DNA of 64,000 bases, from assembly GCA_013397455.1 (NCBI GenBank), contig VYZB01000095.1, positions 1,421,986 to 1,485,985 on the forward strand. The letters are read 5' to 3'. The notes beneath the pieces were generated by a model, which worked only from the letters and a program-made list of their open reading frames with translations, was not told the origin of the DNA and did not search any database. Source of the DNA: Crotophaga sulcirostris (lineage: Eukaryota; Chordata; Aves; Cuculiformes; Crotophagidae). Positions 26,901 to 40,205 of this stretch are shown here, piece after piece. Every line of letters begins with the position of its first letter. Position 1 is the stretch's first letter. The position numbers were made by a program, and so were the translations under genes.

Positions 26901-29900
26901 TTAAGTTTGCTTTAAAAAAAAAATCAATAAAACTTTAATCCTAAGCATGCTTACTTTGACGAATTTAGTTAGTGTCTGGCAGAAATAGGGAGGACAAAAA
27001 TAGTCATTTAATTTTTAGTCTGCAAATTGTAAGACTGCAAACAGTATTTGCTCTCAAAGATGATTTTTTTACTTTGTTCACACAGCTGGATTTTAGAGAT
27101 GTCTGGTACATGCTTAAAGAAAATCATGATCTAATTGTTCATGCTTCAAGCCTGTTGATGGAGCTATTGTGGCAACTAGAATGGATGGAAAATCATTAAC
27201 AAAAAATGGTACAAATGCCTCCCTCTGATCACAGAGTGCTGGATGGCAGGACAATGACTAAATTGTGATAGGAATAGCAGAAAGCAAGAGATAGATATTG
27301 ATAAAACACAGATTTAGTCTTTGTTCTTAGGCAAATGGGGCTCATGCATTCTCATACCAGGCTTAGCAGATTGGTAGAGAAGGAGACAGTTCTGGCAACA
27401 GCGGTGCTTGACTGAGAAATCCTGACCAGTGCCACAAAGATTCAGGACATACCTCCACCCTCCCTTTTCTGTGAATTGCACTTTCCATCCTTTCTGGTTC
27501 TTACAGCAGCATGCATTAGTGAAGCAGGTCAGAAAATCCAAAGTTATTTTTGAAGTCCATCATTTTTCCTAATATTAATCTTCTTGTGTCTCAAAAACCA
27601 CCACAAACAGGTGATTTTATAGGATTGCAAGAGCTTTTGGTGAAAGGTTTTCATAAAATATGTATGAATTCAGTGTATATACCCACTAAAAAAAGAACAG
27701 ATATATCACAGTTGATCGTATTTTTTGTGTCATCTTTGGTGAGAAAATATAGATCAATTGATTCTAAACTCTTGTTTTGCCAGTACAGAAACAGTACAAA
27801 AAGCAATGAGGTAACCGATGTTGACACACCAGGAAGAGTTATTATCTAATCAGTTTTCTCTGCTTGGTTCTGTAACTTACACAATTCCATACTGAAAAAA
27901 ATTCATTTTGTTGTCTACTATTCTTTATAAACTTATGAAGAACAGGAAAGGCATTCCAAATCTATCATTTAAACCATAGAAAAATTAAAGCATTTCAGCT
28001 GAAAATCTACAAGAACTTTTATGTAAAGAATATATCTTTTTCCTTAAACCTGTTTCCAAAATTAATTCATTTTTAAAAAAACCTGAATTTTCTCCAATAT
28101 AACGTAGTTGATCATTCAGACTACATAATTAAATTTGAAGACTTGAAAGCAACTAAATCAGGTAGTATTGATCTGCATTATGAATATAATCCCCACTGTT
28201 TGAATAGGTGAAGAAGAGGAAACACAATGCCTGAAACTTAATTTTTTAGTAATTTGTGCAGCCCTAGATAGGTAACAGTAAATCAGTTGGTAAATTGAGA
28301 GATCATGACAGCCAACCTTTTCCTTAAAATGTTGCAAGGAACCTAGTTTCTTTAATTTCTGTAAAGCTGTCATTGCAGATACGTACACAATAGAATTAGA
28401 TGGAGATATCCAAATTTCTGTCAGCATTATGCTAGTGGTCATTAAAAAAGAGGGATAATTAAAAAGGAAGGGGCTCCTTTCAAGTTGTTCCAAGCTTTAG
28501 TTATTTACCATAATGAATCACAAAAATAAAGGTGGGATTGCCTCCTCCATTGACATGCCTAGAATAGATCTTTTGGAATTGCTCCAATACCCTGTGACTT
28601 AGGACAGCTGCTCACTCTAGTCAAGCTAGTAAAATTTCACAAAAAATACATCGTTCTGTGTGCAGAATTAGATGAAGGTAAAGAAGTATCAAAATGCTCC
28701 ATTTATCTCACTACTGTGCAGGAAATCTCTCTCAGAAATACTAAGGTGCCTAGTACTGAGGAAAGTCTTCAACTGTAACAAAGTGCCAAGGGGTAAGATG
28801 GAAATGAAAGGGAAGAGATGTGCTTTCCTTGATGAGATTTATTTCTGCTATTGACTTTCTTTCTACAGGATCCCATCTCCCAGTCATCCTAAAGCAAATG
28901 ATGTAAAAAAAATGGTCTACAGTGCTCTACTACAAACACCTGTGTCAGTCTAGCCATTAGACATGGAATTCTAAGGACGAGGTTATTTAAGCTCTGAATC
29001 AGGTTTATTTGGTAAATGGCTTACTTCTATTCTTGTCTGTGGCATTTGTGGAAAAGTCATCTTTACAATCCTGCCTTCCACCAGCATGTCTTCCCACATG
29101 CATGTATGTATGTCTGCCATGAAGTAGCCACCTGCAATACATTCACAGCTCAATTTACTGTCAAGTGGTTTGGAGTGATTCTGTGCTCAGTTTCAGATGG
29201 AGTTGCCCTAAGCAGCTGACTTTCAATGACTGGTATCTAGAATTGTACTTACAGTAAATTAAGCCATTTCAAAGATTTTTCATTTAGACACCGGTAAGCG
29301 TTTCTGTACCTAATGTTGTTTTGATTGGGATCTGCTCTGTAGGACTTCTGCGTAGCTCTTAGACCTCCCTGAAAGCAGATGGGGAAGCAGAGGTTTCTAT
29401 AGGATATCCTAGTTCTGCAAAAACATAATTGCAGACATCATTGCAAGTGAGCCAGTGTGATTTCCAAGTCACTCCTTCAATTCAGGATCAGCCCTGGTGC
29501 AACCAGGCTCATCCCACCTGTGCTTCAGTTGGGAGCACTTTCTCTGTTAACCTCTTTGTATCTATCTCTCTCAAGATTGTCTTGGTTTTTGGTAGTTTCT
29601 TTTTGTTGTTGATTTTTTTTCCCAAAGCCAAAGGTAACAACACTTCCCTACTGATGTGCTTTCCATGTATGATTAGATTTCATTGCTGGCATATCCTTCC
29701 TTTTTACAAACTAGCTGACTAACCCTCGCACCTTAAGGGGCAGAAACGATAGATGCAGCTGAAGCCCTTGAAGTCTAGAAAAAGGGAATTTCATTCTGCT
29801 AATACTAAGTAAATCCTTTTTTTTTTTCATTTTGTGGACCATGTGGCAAGAGACCTGCTCCTTCTTTCTCCTCTATCACCTTGTCTTATTAAAACGCACT

Positions 29901-31290
29901 CCATTCTTGATCACCAACCAAAATAGGTAGTGTCCTAAAGTGGTATCAATGAAGCAAACTCATCCTGAAAGAAAAGGGAACATTCCTCAGCAACACGTAC
30001 GAAGTGTGTTTCATTGATGTGGATAAAACTCTATATGAATGTAGTGAGGAAAAGCTTTGCTTGTATGTGTGTACAGTATTCATAATATAATTGGTACTTT
30101 TAAATTTTCTCAGCTGTTTTTTTGTAGCAACATCAGGTTGCCCTCCTTCTTTGAGAGGTGGATATCTTTGTCGTATTTATAGCATTTATAAAATTCATTC
30201 ATACGTTCTTATATTTTATGAGATTTGAGGTATCTAGTAAATTTCTAGAAAGAAACCTTTTCCCCCCCAGCCTAACAGGAGATAGGACTGCATTAGATTA
30301 CTTGAAATTTAAATGCATTACCTGTTAGCCAAAGTGAATTTTCATATAAATTAATATTGTTATTGTATTTTAATAAAGCAATAGCATTTATGATATTATG
30401 TAGACATCAATCACTTGGAGGTGTCTTGGAACAATTATTGACTTCATGCATCATCTGCTCCTTCACTTTAAAATTTGTTGCACTCTTCATAAATACAATA
30501 TAACAGTGAGCCATAAAACATATTTTAAATGCCTTCTAGCCCATCACAGACACTGTCGTTAGAAAAAGCCTCCCTGAGCCGATGACATCCTAATATGTGA
30601 CTATGTAATTAAAATTTTGACATATGCAAAGAATCGTAAAATAGATAAAAGAATATGTATTGTAAATAGAAGTTTAAAGGCACTGAGCAGATGGTTAGTT
30701 TGTGAAAGAGGTACAGGGAGCGCCAAGAAATGACAAACAGATGGCTTAGGTGTGAAGGACAGGCAGGGAAATTTGGAAGAGCTGAGGATGCAGTGGACAA
30801 CTCTGGATTTTTGCGCACATTAAGTGAATCACGCGGCTGGAATAGAAGGTTAAACACTTTACAATTTTCTATTTGAGTTTATATAGATGTGTCAGTGGAA
30901 AATGTCCAGCAATAAAGCTTGATAATAACCATCAAAGCAAGTCATGCTTAATAGGCTTTAGGGATACAAAGTCTGTTCAAACTGCAGATATCACATGAGT
31001 GATAATGCAGGCACTTCTATTCCAAGTTATATGTGTGGATTGAGTTGTTTTAATTCCAATAGAAGTATTCAGCATTGTAGCAAAACCATATTGGCAGTAT
31101 TTACAAGTGCCTGAAAAATAGTTTCAGTAATTTTTTAAATGAACCAAAGTTTGCCAGCTGCTGCTCCTTGCTTGTCACTAACTGTTATATTAGCAGTATG
31201 CCTAGTGAACTCAATTAAAATTTAGATGATTATACACTAAAATCATGGCCAAAAAGGAATCTCGCTTGGGCAGAAAGATCAGATCAAATG
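23967..31290. other. non-coding, no gene seen
   Basis: AT-rich sequence with scattered short open frames (none over 111 codons) and no recognised product. An A run with an adjacent AATAAA occurs at 26911-26932 but nothing upstream looks like a transcript end. No further CR1 segment is recognisable. Confidence 0.55.
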
Positions 31291-31324
31291 TTGGTTTTGG
31301 TTTTGGTTTTGCTTTGTTTTGTTT
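31291..31324 (+). repeat. (TTTTGG)n to (TTTTG)n simple repeat
   Basis: Three to four TTTTGG units pass into TTTTG/TTTG units. It is a short imperfect microsatellite. Confidence 0.8.
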
Positions 31325-31845
31325 GAAGTAATGGCAAGTTTTAAACTATGACCAGATTAAAATTATAACATTGCAAAGTCTATCCCTGAGTCTAATTTTC
31401 TGTTACATTTTGACTCTCATACTTTTGAGACTCCAGGCAAGCTTGAAAAGCACATATTTACCTAAAAAATAGAACAATTTGTGCACACAAATGGGCAAAT
31501 GATTACTTTTAGTAATCAAAATCAAATTTCCTGAGAAGTGTGAAAGTGCAGGGATTTAGAAAGTCCTCTTTAAACAGATTCCACATTAAAACTTGATCAA
31601 TGTAGTAAAGGGGCAGATATTTATGAACCGTAGGAGTCAGTTTTACCAGCAGATATTCATTCTGAAAATGGTAACTGAAACCAAGAAAACCTTAGACACA
31701 GCCAAATAAATGTCTTAGCATTGGCTAATCCTCAACTGAGAAAACAGAAACTTAGAAGCATCATGAAATGATGCTCTATGTAGCTTTGGGGAAATCTGAC
31801 TCAATAGATTTTTCAAAGCCATGGAGAAAGATTTCGGAGACTACT

Positions 31846-31904
31846 CCAAGCAAGACAGACACCTCAAATCCTTGTGGAAATTGTGCAGTGCCTGTCTTGC
31901 CTGG
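31846..31904 (-). other. long hairpin, microRNA-precursor-like
   Basis: Plus-strand arms 31846-31862 (CCAAGCAAGACAGACAC) and 31888-31904 (GTGCCTGTCTTGCCTGG) are inverted repeats matching at 15 of 17 positions. In a minus-strand transcript both differences become G-U wobbles, giving 17 contiguous pairs, and a further G-U pair follows on the loop side. Additional pairs with small mismatches extend inward, leaving an apical loop of roughly 14-20 nt; T31845/A31905 adds an outer pair. Arm length and total size (about 60-70 nt) suit a pre-miRNA. In a plus-strand transcript the two positions would be A-C mismatches, so minus is the better strand. I do not recognise a known miRNA. It could also be a chance inverted repeat, or a remnant of a small inverted-repeat transposon. 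Confidence 0.35.
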
Positions 31905-33399
31905 ACTGAAAACCTCACCACAGTAAGTCAGCCTAACAGATTGTATTAATATGCCTTAATATTTACTAGCGGGCAAATATTCAGAAGTGCCTAACGCTGT
32001 TGTATGGCACTACAGGTTTTTCAAAATCTAGCTTTTACAGAGCTGAGAGTTAAAAATATAAGTCTATCCAGTACAGACTACTACAAGGCCAACACCCTAC
32101 TGCAGGTAGTTTAAGAGATGTGAAAGTCTTCCAAAATAGATTAATATTATAAATTATGAAATTGATATTTATTCTTTTCTCCTACTACAAAAGGCTATTT
32201 ACATTTGAAACAGCATTTATGTTTATGAAAAGTAAATTTCTGCAAAGCAATTGTTACATGGCAACCTTTTTTTTAGGTTTACCTAAAGTTTATCTTGCAA
32301 CTTTTTAACTTGCAAAATCTCCAGCACAGTCATTACTTTTGCATTGCATATTTTCTTGCAGAATAGCAAACAAATGGAATAAGTAGCTGTGTGCAGGGTA
32401 AATACTACGGTAGTGAGGGGAACACTGCAGTGCTAATAGAAAAAAATGGTCTTTGCTAGCTATTGCTGCTTGGCATTGTTTATTACAACTATTTGAAAGA
32501 CTAGCAGAATGTGGCTCCTCCAAGAATCAAACCAGAGTTTTACTAGTGTCCCATGGTGAATACTGAAAACAACTACCTGTGCTTGCCTTTGAGGAGTTCC
32601 CATAAAGTAGTTAAAGGTAATTCTAGTTTTTCTGCCTTACAAAGCCCCAAGACTTATTTTAAGTCTGACCTGTGGAGCAATCTGCCTTTCAAGCTCCATA
32701 TCTTTTTAGATATTATCTATATTTTGAACTTCGTTGACATCTATTTTTCTTACTGGATGATCTCTTTAATCCCTGCCATACTACTTTTCCACAGCAATCT
32801 TCTGTTTTTGCATATGACTCTGACTAGTTAATTTTGTCTCTGCATTTCTCAGGCATGCCAAACAGTAGCTTGCATCCTTCCAGCTGTCACTCCTCCTTAT
32901 GGTGACAATCCCTTCTCCTGCCAGCTTCTCCCTGATTTTCCTACTCAAAATCTCTTTATTGCTGTGCTCTCCATTTCTATGGTACTACAGTTTGCTATCA
33001 CCCAGCATAATTCTCATCATCGATCCATACTTTTTTTCCTCAGATGTTGGTAAATTTATCTTCTTTTTGCCTGGAGAGGAGCTACGTATTTGAGCTATAC
33101 GTTATACTCAGAAGGATGAACTTTTTTGACCTCCTCTTTTCTTTTTTTTGGCTAAGAGAGAGGCTGTTACTTGTGATGGTATTTTATCTCACTCCTGTAT
33201 TCTAGGATATCCTGGTTCCTCTCCTTGATTTCTTTTATCTGCTAGGTATCACACCATACCAGCTGTCCAAAGGAGATGAATTTTAGTAGGGCTGCTTGTG
33301 CTATGACAGCTAAGGTTGTGTCAGAAAAGTATTACAAATGACATCCTGCAAAAGTTTCTAGCAGCCATAAACATTTGCTCTAAAAATCTGTGTAGTTTT
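31905..33399. other. non-coding, no gene seen
   Basis: The part 32550-33250 is pyrimidine-rich on the + strand, which produces the leucine/serine/phenylalanine-rich open frames at 32553-32831 and 32899-33093. These look compositional rather than coding. Confidence 0.55.
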
Positions 33400-33700
33400 T
33401 TGCTAAGGATATTATTTTTATGTTTATAAATCTAGATGTGGTTTATATAAATAATTATGAATAATGTGCAAATAAAATATATTGATATATTCTAAATACT
33501 GAATAGAAAAAATAGAAGCATATAATAAATATGTATATAACTATAGATTACTATTATTTCAGTGGATGAATTGCTTTATGTAAGAATGTTATTTAAATAG
33601 CAAACAGCATATCTATTTTGGGATATGTATTTTTCAAAAATATATAACATAAAAATTATATTTAGATATAATTTGTCCTCAGAATTAAAACAAATCTCAC
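33400..33700. other. very AT-rich low-complexity block
   Basis: About 300 bp dominated by TATA, AATA and ATAT words, clearly more AT-rich than its flanks, with no regular repeat unit. It may simply be compositional; matrix-attachment or replication roles are possible for such blocks but nothing here demonstrates them. Confidence 0.5.
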
Positions 33701-36700
33701 CTTTACCTAGTGTCTATATATACTTCTGAACTTCCAAAAGTATATTAACACAATCCATATAGCAATACTTACTTTCTGAGTGAAGCCCAGAGTAGACAGG
33801 TTCCTTGAGACAAATATAAGATAGCTGATGCCACATTGTAAGATTGAGACATAAAGAAAAGAATTAAAGCAAACTGAGTCAGGGGACAATACAGAAATTA
33901 AAAATTAATTGAAACAAAGTGATAAATCCTCTCTCTCTCCTTTCCAGTATGTACATTTATGAGGATATCAATGCTTTAACCATTTTTTTAGTCTTTTCTA
34001 AGACTATAAGGACTAAATATTGAGGCTTCTAATACAGAAGGGAATTAAGAGCTGTAGAGCTCCCTTTTCTCCCCATGTGGGCTTTTCATAGGATGCACTG
34101 CAGGACAACAGCCCCTTCACACCTGAGCACAGGGGGGATTTTTGAGAGTTGGAGGTGGCTTTGCCACACTAGCACAACAGGGCCAGTACCTGCCAGGTAT
34201 AGCATGGGTAGGTTGTGAAACCAAGGCAGATCCAAGAAGGAGAGAGAAAAAAGGAACTTCCTTATGGATGTCTGACAGTCATAATCTTTTCTTTCTCCTT
34301 CTATCAGGGCTGTGGCAAAATCATAGTAAATTTTGGGTTGTTCTGTTCTCCTCTGTGAAGATAAAAATCTTAAGCTCATTCCAGTGAGGAAGGCTGTGCC
34401 CTCATTTACACTGTTGTCAATGATTTTGTCAGATGACTTCAGATTTATAGAGCCCTGAATAAGAGAAGAATTTGACCCATAATTTTTTTAAAAATAGTTA
34501 TGGTTTTTCGCACAGTCTTCCTTCTGAGGACTCACTTTATTCAGCCATCAATATTCACATGTTAAAGGCTTATTTCCATCAAGTTCCATCAATGACCTTT
34601 AGAAACTGGTCCCTTCAAATAAGAAAAAAGACCTCAATTACAACAACATCTGCCTCCATCTAGGACTTTATTTGCCTTAGAGAAGGGATAGAATGATGAT
34701 TAAGTTAATGGATAGGTCATTTTCATTTTTCACATTTCCAACGTAAGTGGCTCCATGAATCTCTATTTATCTGCAGCCCAATCATGGAAGGTAGTGGCAA
34801 AATATCCCTTGACTTCCACAAGTTCTTTTTCTGCACACTTCAGAGAGGGGAAGTGGCGTACTGGCATTAATCAACCTTTACAAACCATACAATAATATAT
34901 TTGTTTTTTTTTTTAGGGCTGGAAAATAAACACTACTTTCCTCAGGCTCCTGTTTCTCTAAAATCTCCATTGACTACCTCAGCTTTTTCTATGGATACTC
35001 TGTTAGGCAGCATCACAGCTTTATGCAGCAAATTGCAAGTAATAAGTTGACAATTTTGCTCCCTTAGCTGGCATAAAACAGACTGAAATGACAGCAGAAG
35101 AGAATAATTTCTTTTTTACCAGTCCGATGCAAATATATAAGCAAAGCAATACAGCCAGTGATGGAGTGAGACATTACAGTGTCCCAGTCTGTGTACATGT
35201 CATGCTGCAAAGCATTGCACAATTCTGCTTGAAGGGTCAGAAAATTATTTTGTGTGTGTGGACTGCTGATGCTCACCACAGCAGTGAACCCTCTAAGTGG
35301 AGAGGATGTGTTAAATATAGGATATGTATAACATGAGAGGATACATATAAAACACAGGAGGAAGTGAAAACAGAACAGTTTGGGATTTGGGGTGAAACCC
35401 AACTTCAGTTGGGAGAGAAAGCCATGAAGTCAGAAAGTGAGCCCCAGGTAGTCACCACTGCAGCAGCTTACCTCCTCCTGGATCTTCTGAAAAGACAGCC
35501 TGCAAACTGCCCACCTCATTAATCAGTCCATATTCATTCGTATCTTTTCAGAGTTTCCTTAAAGGGGTGAATTCTCTGACCTTTCTCAGCTTTGCTGGTC
35601 TGTTCTTGGACTTCCGCAACATAATACTGTGAAATCCTCAGTGTAAACACACACATGTATTTTAAAAGGGAACTTTTAGTAAATTAAGTTTAAAGATGTT
35701 ATGCTGTCAGTGAAAAGGAAAATAGGCCCCCACTTCTATATTAAAAAGCAAATAAACCATCAGTATGTACATTACCACGGTGATTTGTTTTCCGATACAT
35801 CATGTATCAAATAAGGGGGAGGAAGCAGAACAAATTCTTGTGGTCCTGGAGTTGACATTGAAACTTTAAAAGACTGAGTGCACTGCAACAAATTCAAACA
35901 AGTGGGAAGCAAACACGCACAAAGCTCAGCTCTCTTCAGAGCAGAAATGCATTATGGTGAGAGGCTGTTTGACCATTCCATTTGTTGACAAAGTTATAAA
36001 GATCAAGATCGTTAGACTGAGTAAGTAGACAGGATTTACAAGAAAAGGAACAGTAACATGAAAAAATAGAGATGGAGCTTTGGATTTGAACTGACAAATC
36101 ACATTTATTATTCAAACAATATAACCATCAACTGGCTTAACACCAGAAGGAGCCTTGAAAGATGAGATATAAAAAGAATTTAAACACAAGGCTGGAAAGA
36201 AAATTATGATCAGCATAAAGACAACAAAAACCAGCCAAAAAGTTGTATTCTGAAAAACCTACATGACCTATAGAGAAGACACAGGCCAGGCTGAATGCCA
36301 TAACTTCAGTGTAAGCAACAGCTGGACAGCAAGGCAGGCAACAGCAGCATTTTACGGATAGAAAATGCTAAAGGGAAGAGGTACAAAGAATGTGTGTGTG
36401 TTTTCTTAGCAGCACAAAATCACTTGTGTCACAAAGCAAAGAGAGAGACACATTAAATGAAGTGCCTCTACGATGAACATGCTGCCTGCACTGTGGGACC
36501 AACAGCGGTAACATCCTCAACGAAGAAATACAGAAGCTGCATAATTTAGCTGCATACAAATGCACACTCAGAAAAATATCTTTTCATCCTTACTTAGCAT
36601 TTTGAGTGTACAAACACATGTAAACACGCACACACATCGATGTACATTTATGCATTTTTTTCCTAACAGCAGAGGTTTATCCTGTGTCTTCTGCTAGTGT

Positions 36701-37084
36701 GGAATACCAAAATAAAATATAATGCTGGAATATATCAGCTATAAAAAAGCAACACATCTAGGGATGTGATAATGTAAACAACCTTGAAATTTTATTTCTA
36801 CAGAGAATCTTTCTGTTTAAGCTGCTTTTTCTTATCCTTCAAGGATATGGCGTCTATTCATCTGAAGATAACATATATAAATTTTAAGCCACATTTATGA
36901 ACTTCATTCAAAAGCTAGGACTCCTCTGAGTTATTAAGTCATTAAAGGCCTCTGTCACTTTTCATGTCAAGGTTAATAATCAAATGATTAAACCACTTTA
37001 AAGTTAGAACTACAGCTGTAAAATGTAACACTGTCACCCATTTTATGAGTTTCAAGAACAATCCTACATTCATCCACCCAACAG
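33701..37084. other. non-coding, no gene seen
   Basis: No recognised product. The open frames at 34086-34379 (-) and 34142-34387 (+), and at 35064-35402 (-) and 35088-35336 (+), overlap each other on opposite strands. The stretch 36600-36650 is CA-rich without a clean microsatellite. Confidence 0.55.
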
Positions 37085-37455
37085 TACTGAGGCAATCATT
37101 TATCAGCAGTCTGGCCAACAGGGGTGGTCCCAGATGACTGGAGGCTTGCCAGTGTGACGCCCATTTACAAGAAGAGCTGGAAAGGGGATCTGGGAAACTA
37201 CAGATTTGTCAGGCTGACCCTGGTACTAGGAAAGATTATGGAGCAGTTCATCTTGAATACACTCACCAGGCAAGTGCAGGCTAACCAGGGGATCAGGCCG
37301 AGCCAGCACGTGTTCATGAAGAGCAGGTCCTGTTTGACCATCCTGATCTCCTATTACCAGGTGACTCACCTGGTGGATGAGGGAAAGGCTGTGGATGTTA
37401 TCTATCTCAATTTCAGTAAAGATTTAGAACACTGCTCATAATACTATCAAAAGTT
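37085..37455 (+). mobile_element. CR1 LINE ORF2 fragment, reverse-transcriptase domain (dead)
   Basis: The frame 37124-37441 translates to a clear CR1 (non-LTR retrotransposon) reverse-transcriptase segment. Visible blocks in order are VPDDWRLASVTPIYKK, GNYR, LGKIMEQFIL, GIRPSQHVFMKSRSC, LVDEGKAVDVIYL and NFSKDLEH. In intact elements this protein makes cDNA at the nicked target site. Here the catalytic motif A, normally YLDFSKAFD, reads YLNFSKDLE, so the first catalytic aspartate is lost. The similarity begins near 37085 ('gaggcaatcatttatcagcag') and fades after 37440, where the family's 'tcccacagcattctc' region is barely traceable. Motif C (YxDD) and the whole 3' end are missing. Although about 106 codons stay open, this is a pseudogenic fragment with nothing CR1-like on either side. 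Confidence 0.93.
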
Positions 37456-40188
37456 GTTTGATTCTTCTTTCCAGTAAGGAAATTTATCTTGCATTTCATT
37501 TAAATATATTAACAATCCTCCATCACTTTAATTTACCTGAGTTCGTTCAGATTAGGAGACTGAATATGCTACCAACATCAGAAGTGCCTAATCAAGAACA
37601 ACGATCAATTTGCACTGTACGATTAACCGCTGCTTTGGTCCTGACAAACTCTGAATCCAAGGAGTACAAAGTTTCTGAGCAAAGCATACACACAATTATT
37701 TTTTTTACTTACAGACTTGCCAGCACACTGGGAGAGCGCTAGAAGAATAAACCTTGCAAACGACCATGTCTTAGGCATTGTTAACTCCTGCACTGGACAT
37801 ACCCTTCTGTGAAAACCTTGGTGTGGTGAGTCATTTCACTTACCAGAGAAGAAGCCTCCAGGATGGAGCACTCCAATGTTATCCCTGATTTTGTGCTAAT
37901 CTCCACCTGGCATTTTCTGTCTTCCTCCATGTTTTGTGGAGGGTGCCCAGCCAGATATTTGTAACTCAGTAAAGTAATGCTAATTCACTAATGATCACCA
38001 CTGCTTCATCTTGTTAAATTCAAGATTTGTAAATCCTTAATTAGTTTTCTTATTGAAAGTAACAGAAGTATTTATGCCCTTATATATGTGAGTGAGCATT
38101 TTGCTGTTTAGAAACTTATTTTTAAAAAGCTAATCAACAGCTGGAGTTAACGTTATGTGAAAAATTTTAATCTAACTCACACTTTCAGTACCTTTTAACA
38201 TTCTGAATATCTGCAGTTGGATTTGAATTATCCTGACATGACTTCAAGTGCAAGTTATTTGAAACTTGACAAAAAACCTATGGATTCTTCTACAATCATA
38301 TGTAAATATATAATAGGCAGGAGAAAGTTGAAATTTACTGTAGAAACATTTGCTATAAAAACATTTTCCTAGAGGAGAAATGTGTATTCCTTCAAGAAAA
38401 CTTGCTGACAATTTCACTGAATTCTATTGCTGTTTCTATTTTGGGACACTTTGTGAAGAATTTATCTGGTTTTGAAAAGCTGAAAGATGGTGGTGTACAT
38501 TGTATGATGATACAATGAATTTCTTGTTTCTAACTTCGTGTTATCTTTCAGATATGTGCACTACAGCAATCTTTCGGTTTAATGATTGGATGCTGTATAT
38601 GAAACATTACATACAACACTGCAGGTTTCTCGCATCTTTAATTACCTTTGTGTTGCTCTTAAACATTGCTACGACATCCAGATGCTGAGTTCTATTACGA
38701 TACAAAAATCTACAAACATGACTGGAAGTCCTGTCATTTCCTACAAGTGACCGAAAAAGTAATGGTGTTTGAGACAGTGACCTCCTCATTTAGGTCATAG
38801 AAGTAAATCATATGAAAATCATTTATCTAAAACATATGTAACAGAATAAAAGAGCTGAGATAAATTCCTCCAAATAATTTTGCATCCAATCACATGAGTT
38901 ATGTTTAGAGAATGAAAACAATAGTCCTTGAATGAAAACTAGGCTTTGGTGCACATCATAACAAAATTATAATTATTGTAATCAGTGTCTTTATTATGTC
39001 ATAGAAAAATGTCCCTTCATTAATAAACTGCATCATTTATAGGGTGTTTCTGAATAAGAGAAACAATTTTCCTTAAGGAGGGTTCAGAAAACAGGAAAGA
39101 AATAATAAAGATGAAGGCTATCACTCAAAATCTAACCTCTAACTTCAATTTGGATTAGATAATATGCATGTAGACATGCAGAATTTGTGTAATAATTTGC
39201 TAGAAACAACCTACTTGAATTAACTTCTGGTTCTATTAGCTTGCTATTGTTGAACATAGCAATATAACATAAAAGTTACCCCCTCAATGTATATTGTTTC
39301 TTTGTAGTAAAATGCCATGATTTATTATTTTTATTTCCTGTTGTTTTCTCTAGAGGAATAGTTGATTAGTCTCACTTCAGGCAGTTTCAACCGGAAAGAG
39401 AGAAGCAGCTAAAACAAGCTAGGAAAAAACACTACAGGAGCTATTTTGTTCTTTCCATAATTTGAAAGAGCTCTTCAGCCACTGTGCTGTTAAATTCCAC
39501 TGAGTTCTGCTGGAAGAAAGAGAATGCTGCAGGCAAGGCACTGAGGAATTAACTTAGGTTTTTTTCAGCTGCGTCTCTCTCCTTTTTGTAAAATATTTTT
39601 AGATGAAATTCTTGTTGTGGTCTAAAATAAATCTCATACTTGAGATACATACCAGCAAATCTTATTTACTCTGTGTGGTAGTGAAATGTCTGTTTCTCAG
39701 ACATCATGTTAAAATGGGATTCCACTTGTATAGTAAGATGAGGATTCAAATGATGCTACTGGAGCAAGGGCATCTTCCTATTGTTTGATGTGGTGGTTAG
39801 TGTCTGTTCTGGCAGGCACAGCTCAAGAAGAGGGGATCTCTGGACAAACTGGTCCTGAAGACCTGCTGATCACAGGACACACATTTCGTGGCCATACACT
39901 AAATGCTCCACTTTGCTATGGCTGAACCGTATGGGCACACTCCTGGAGCACATCTTCCAGAAGAGACTCAGTGTAGGTACTTTGAGATAGCAACAAAAGT
40001 GCAGTAAGAGAAGACCACCAGGAGCTGTGTTTCAAAAGGACATTCCTGCCTGGGTTGAACAAAACCATTAATGCAGATGCAATCATCACCAGAGTAAATG
40101 ATTCAATTGTTCGGATGTGATTAGGATACTATAGCACTGCCAGAACAAACTGGTCTGATAAACCATGAAATGATAGTTTCATATGACT
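37456..40188. other. non-coding, no gene seen
   Basis: AT-rich sequence with no recognised product. The frame 37458-37742 follows the CR1 fragment but has no CR1 similarity. The part 39790-40188 is more balanced in composition and ends at a poly-A tract; it is discussed as a possible retrocopy. Confidence 0.5.
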
Positions 40189-40205
40189 AAAAAAAAAAAA
40201 AAAAA
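40189..40205 (+). repeat. poly-A tract (17 A)
   Basis: An uninterrupted run of 17 A, the longest homopolymer noticed in the window. No AATAAA lies in the 30 bases before it and no target-site duplication is evident, so a retroposed tail is not proven. Confidence 0.8.

Noticed and set aside
37458..37742. 94-codon + frame just after the CR1 reverse-transcriptase fragment
   Set aside because: It looked like a possible continuation of ORF2, but the translation shares no CR1 blocks and the DNA is AT-rich unique sequence.
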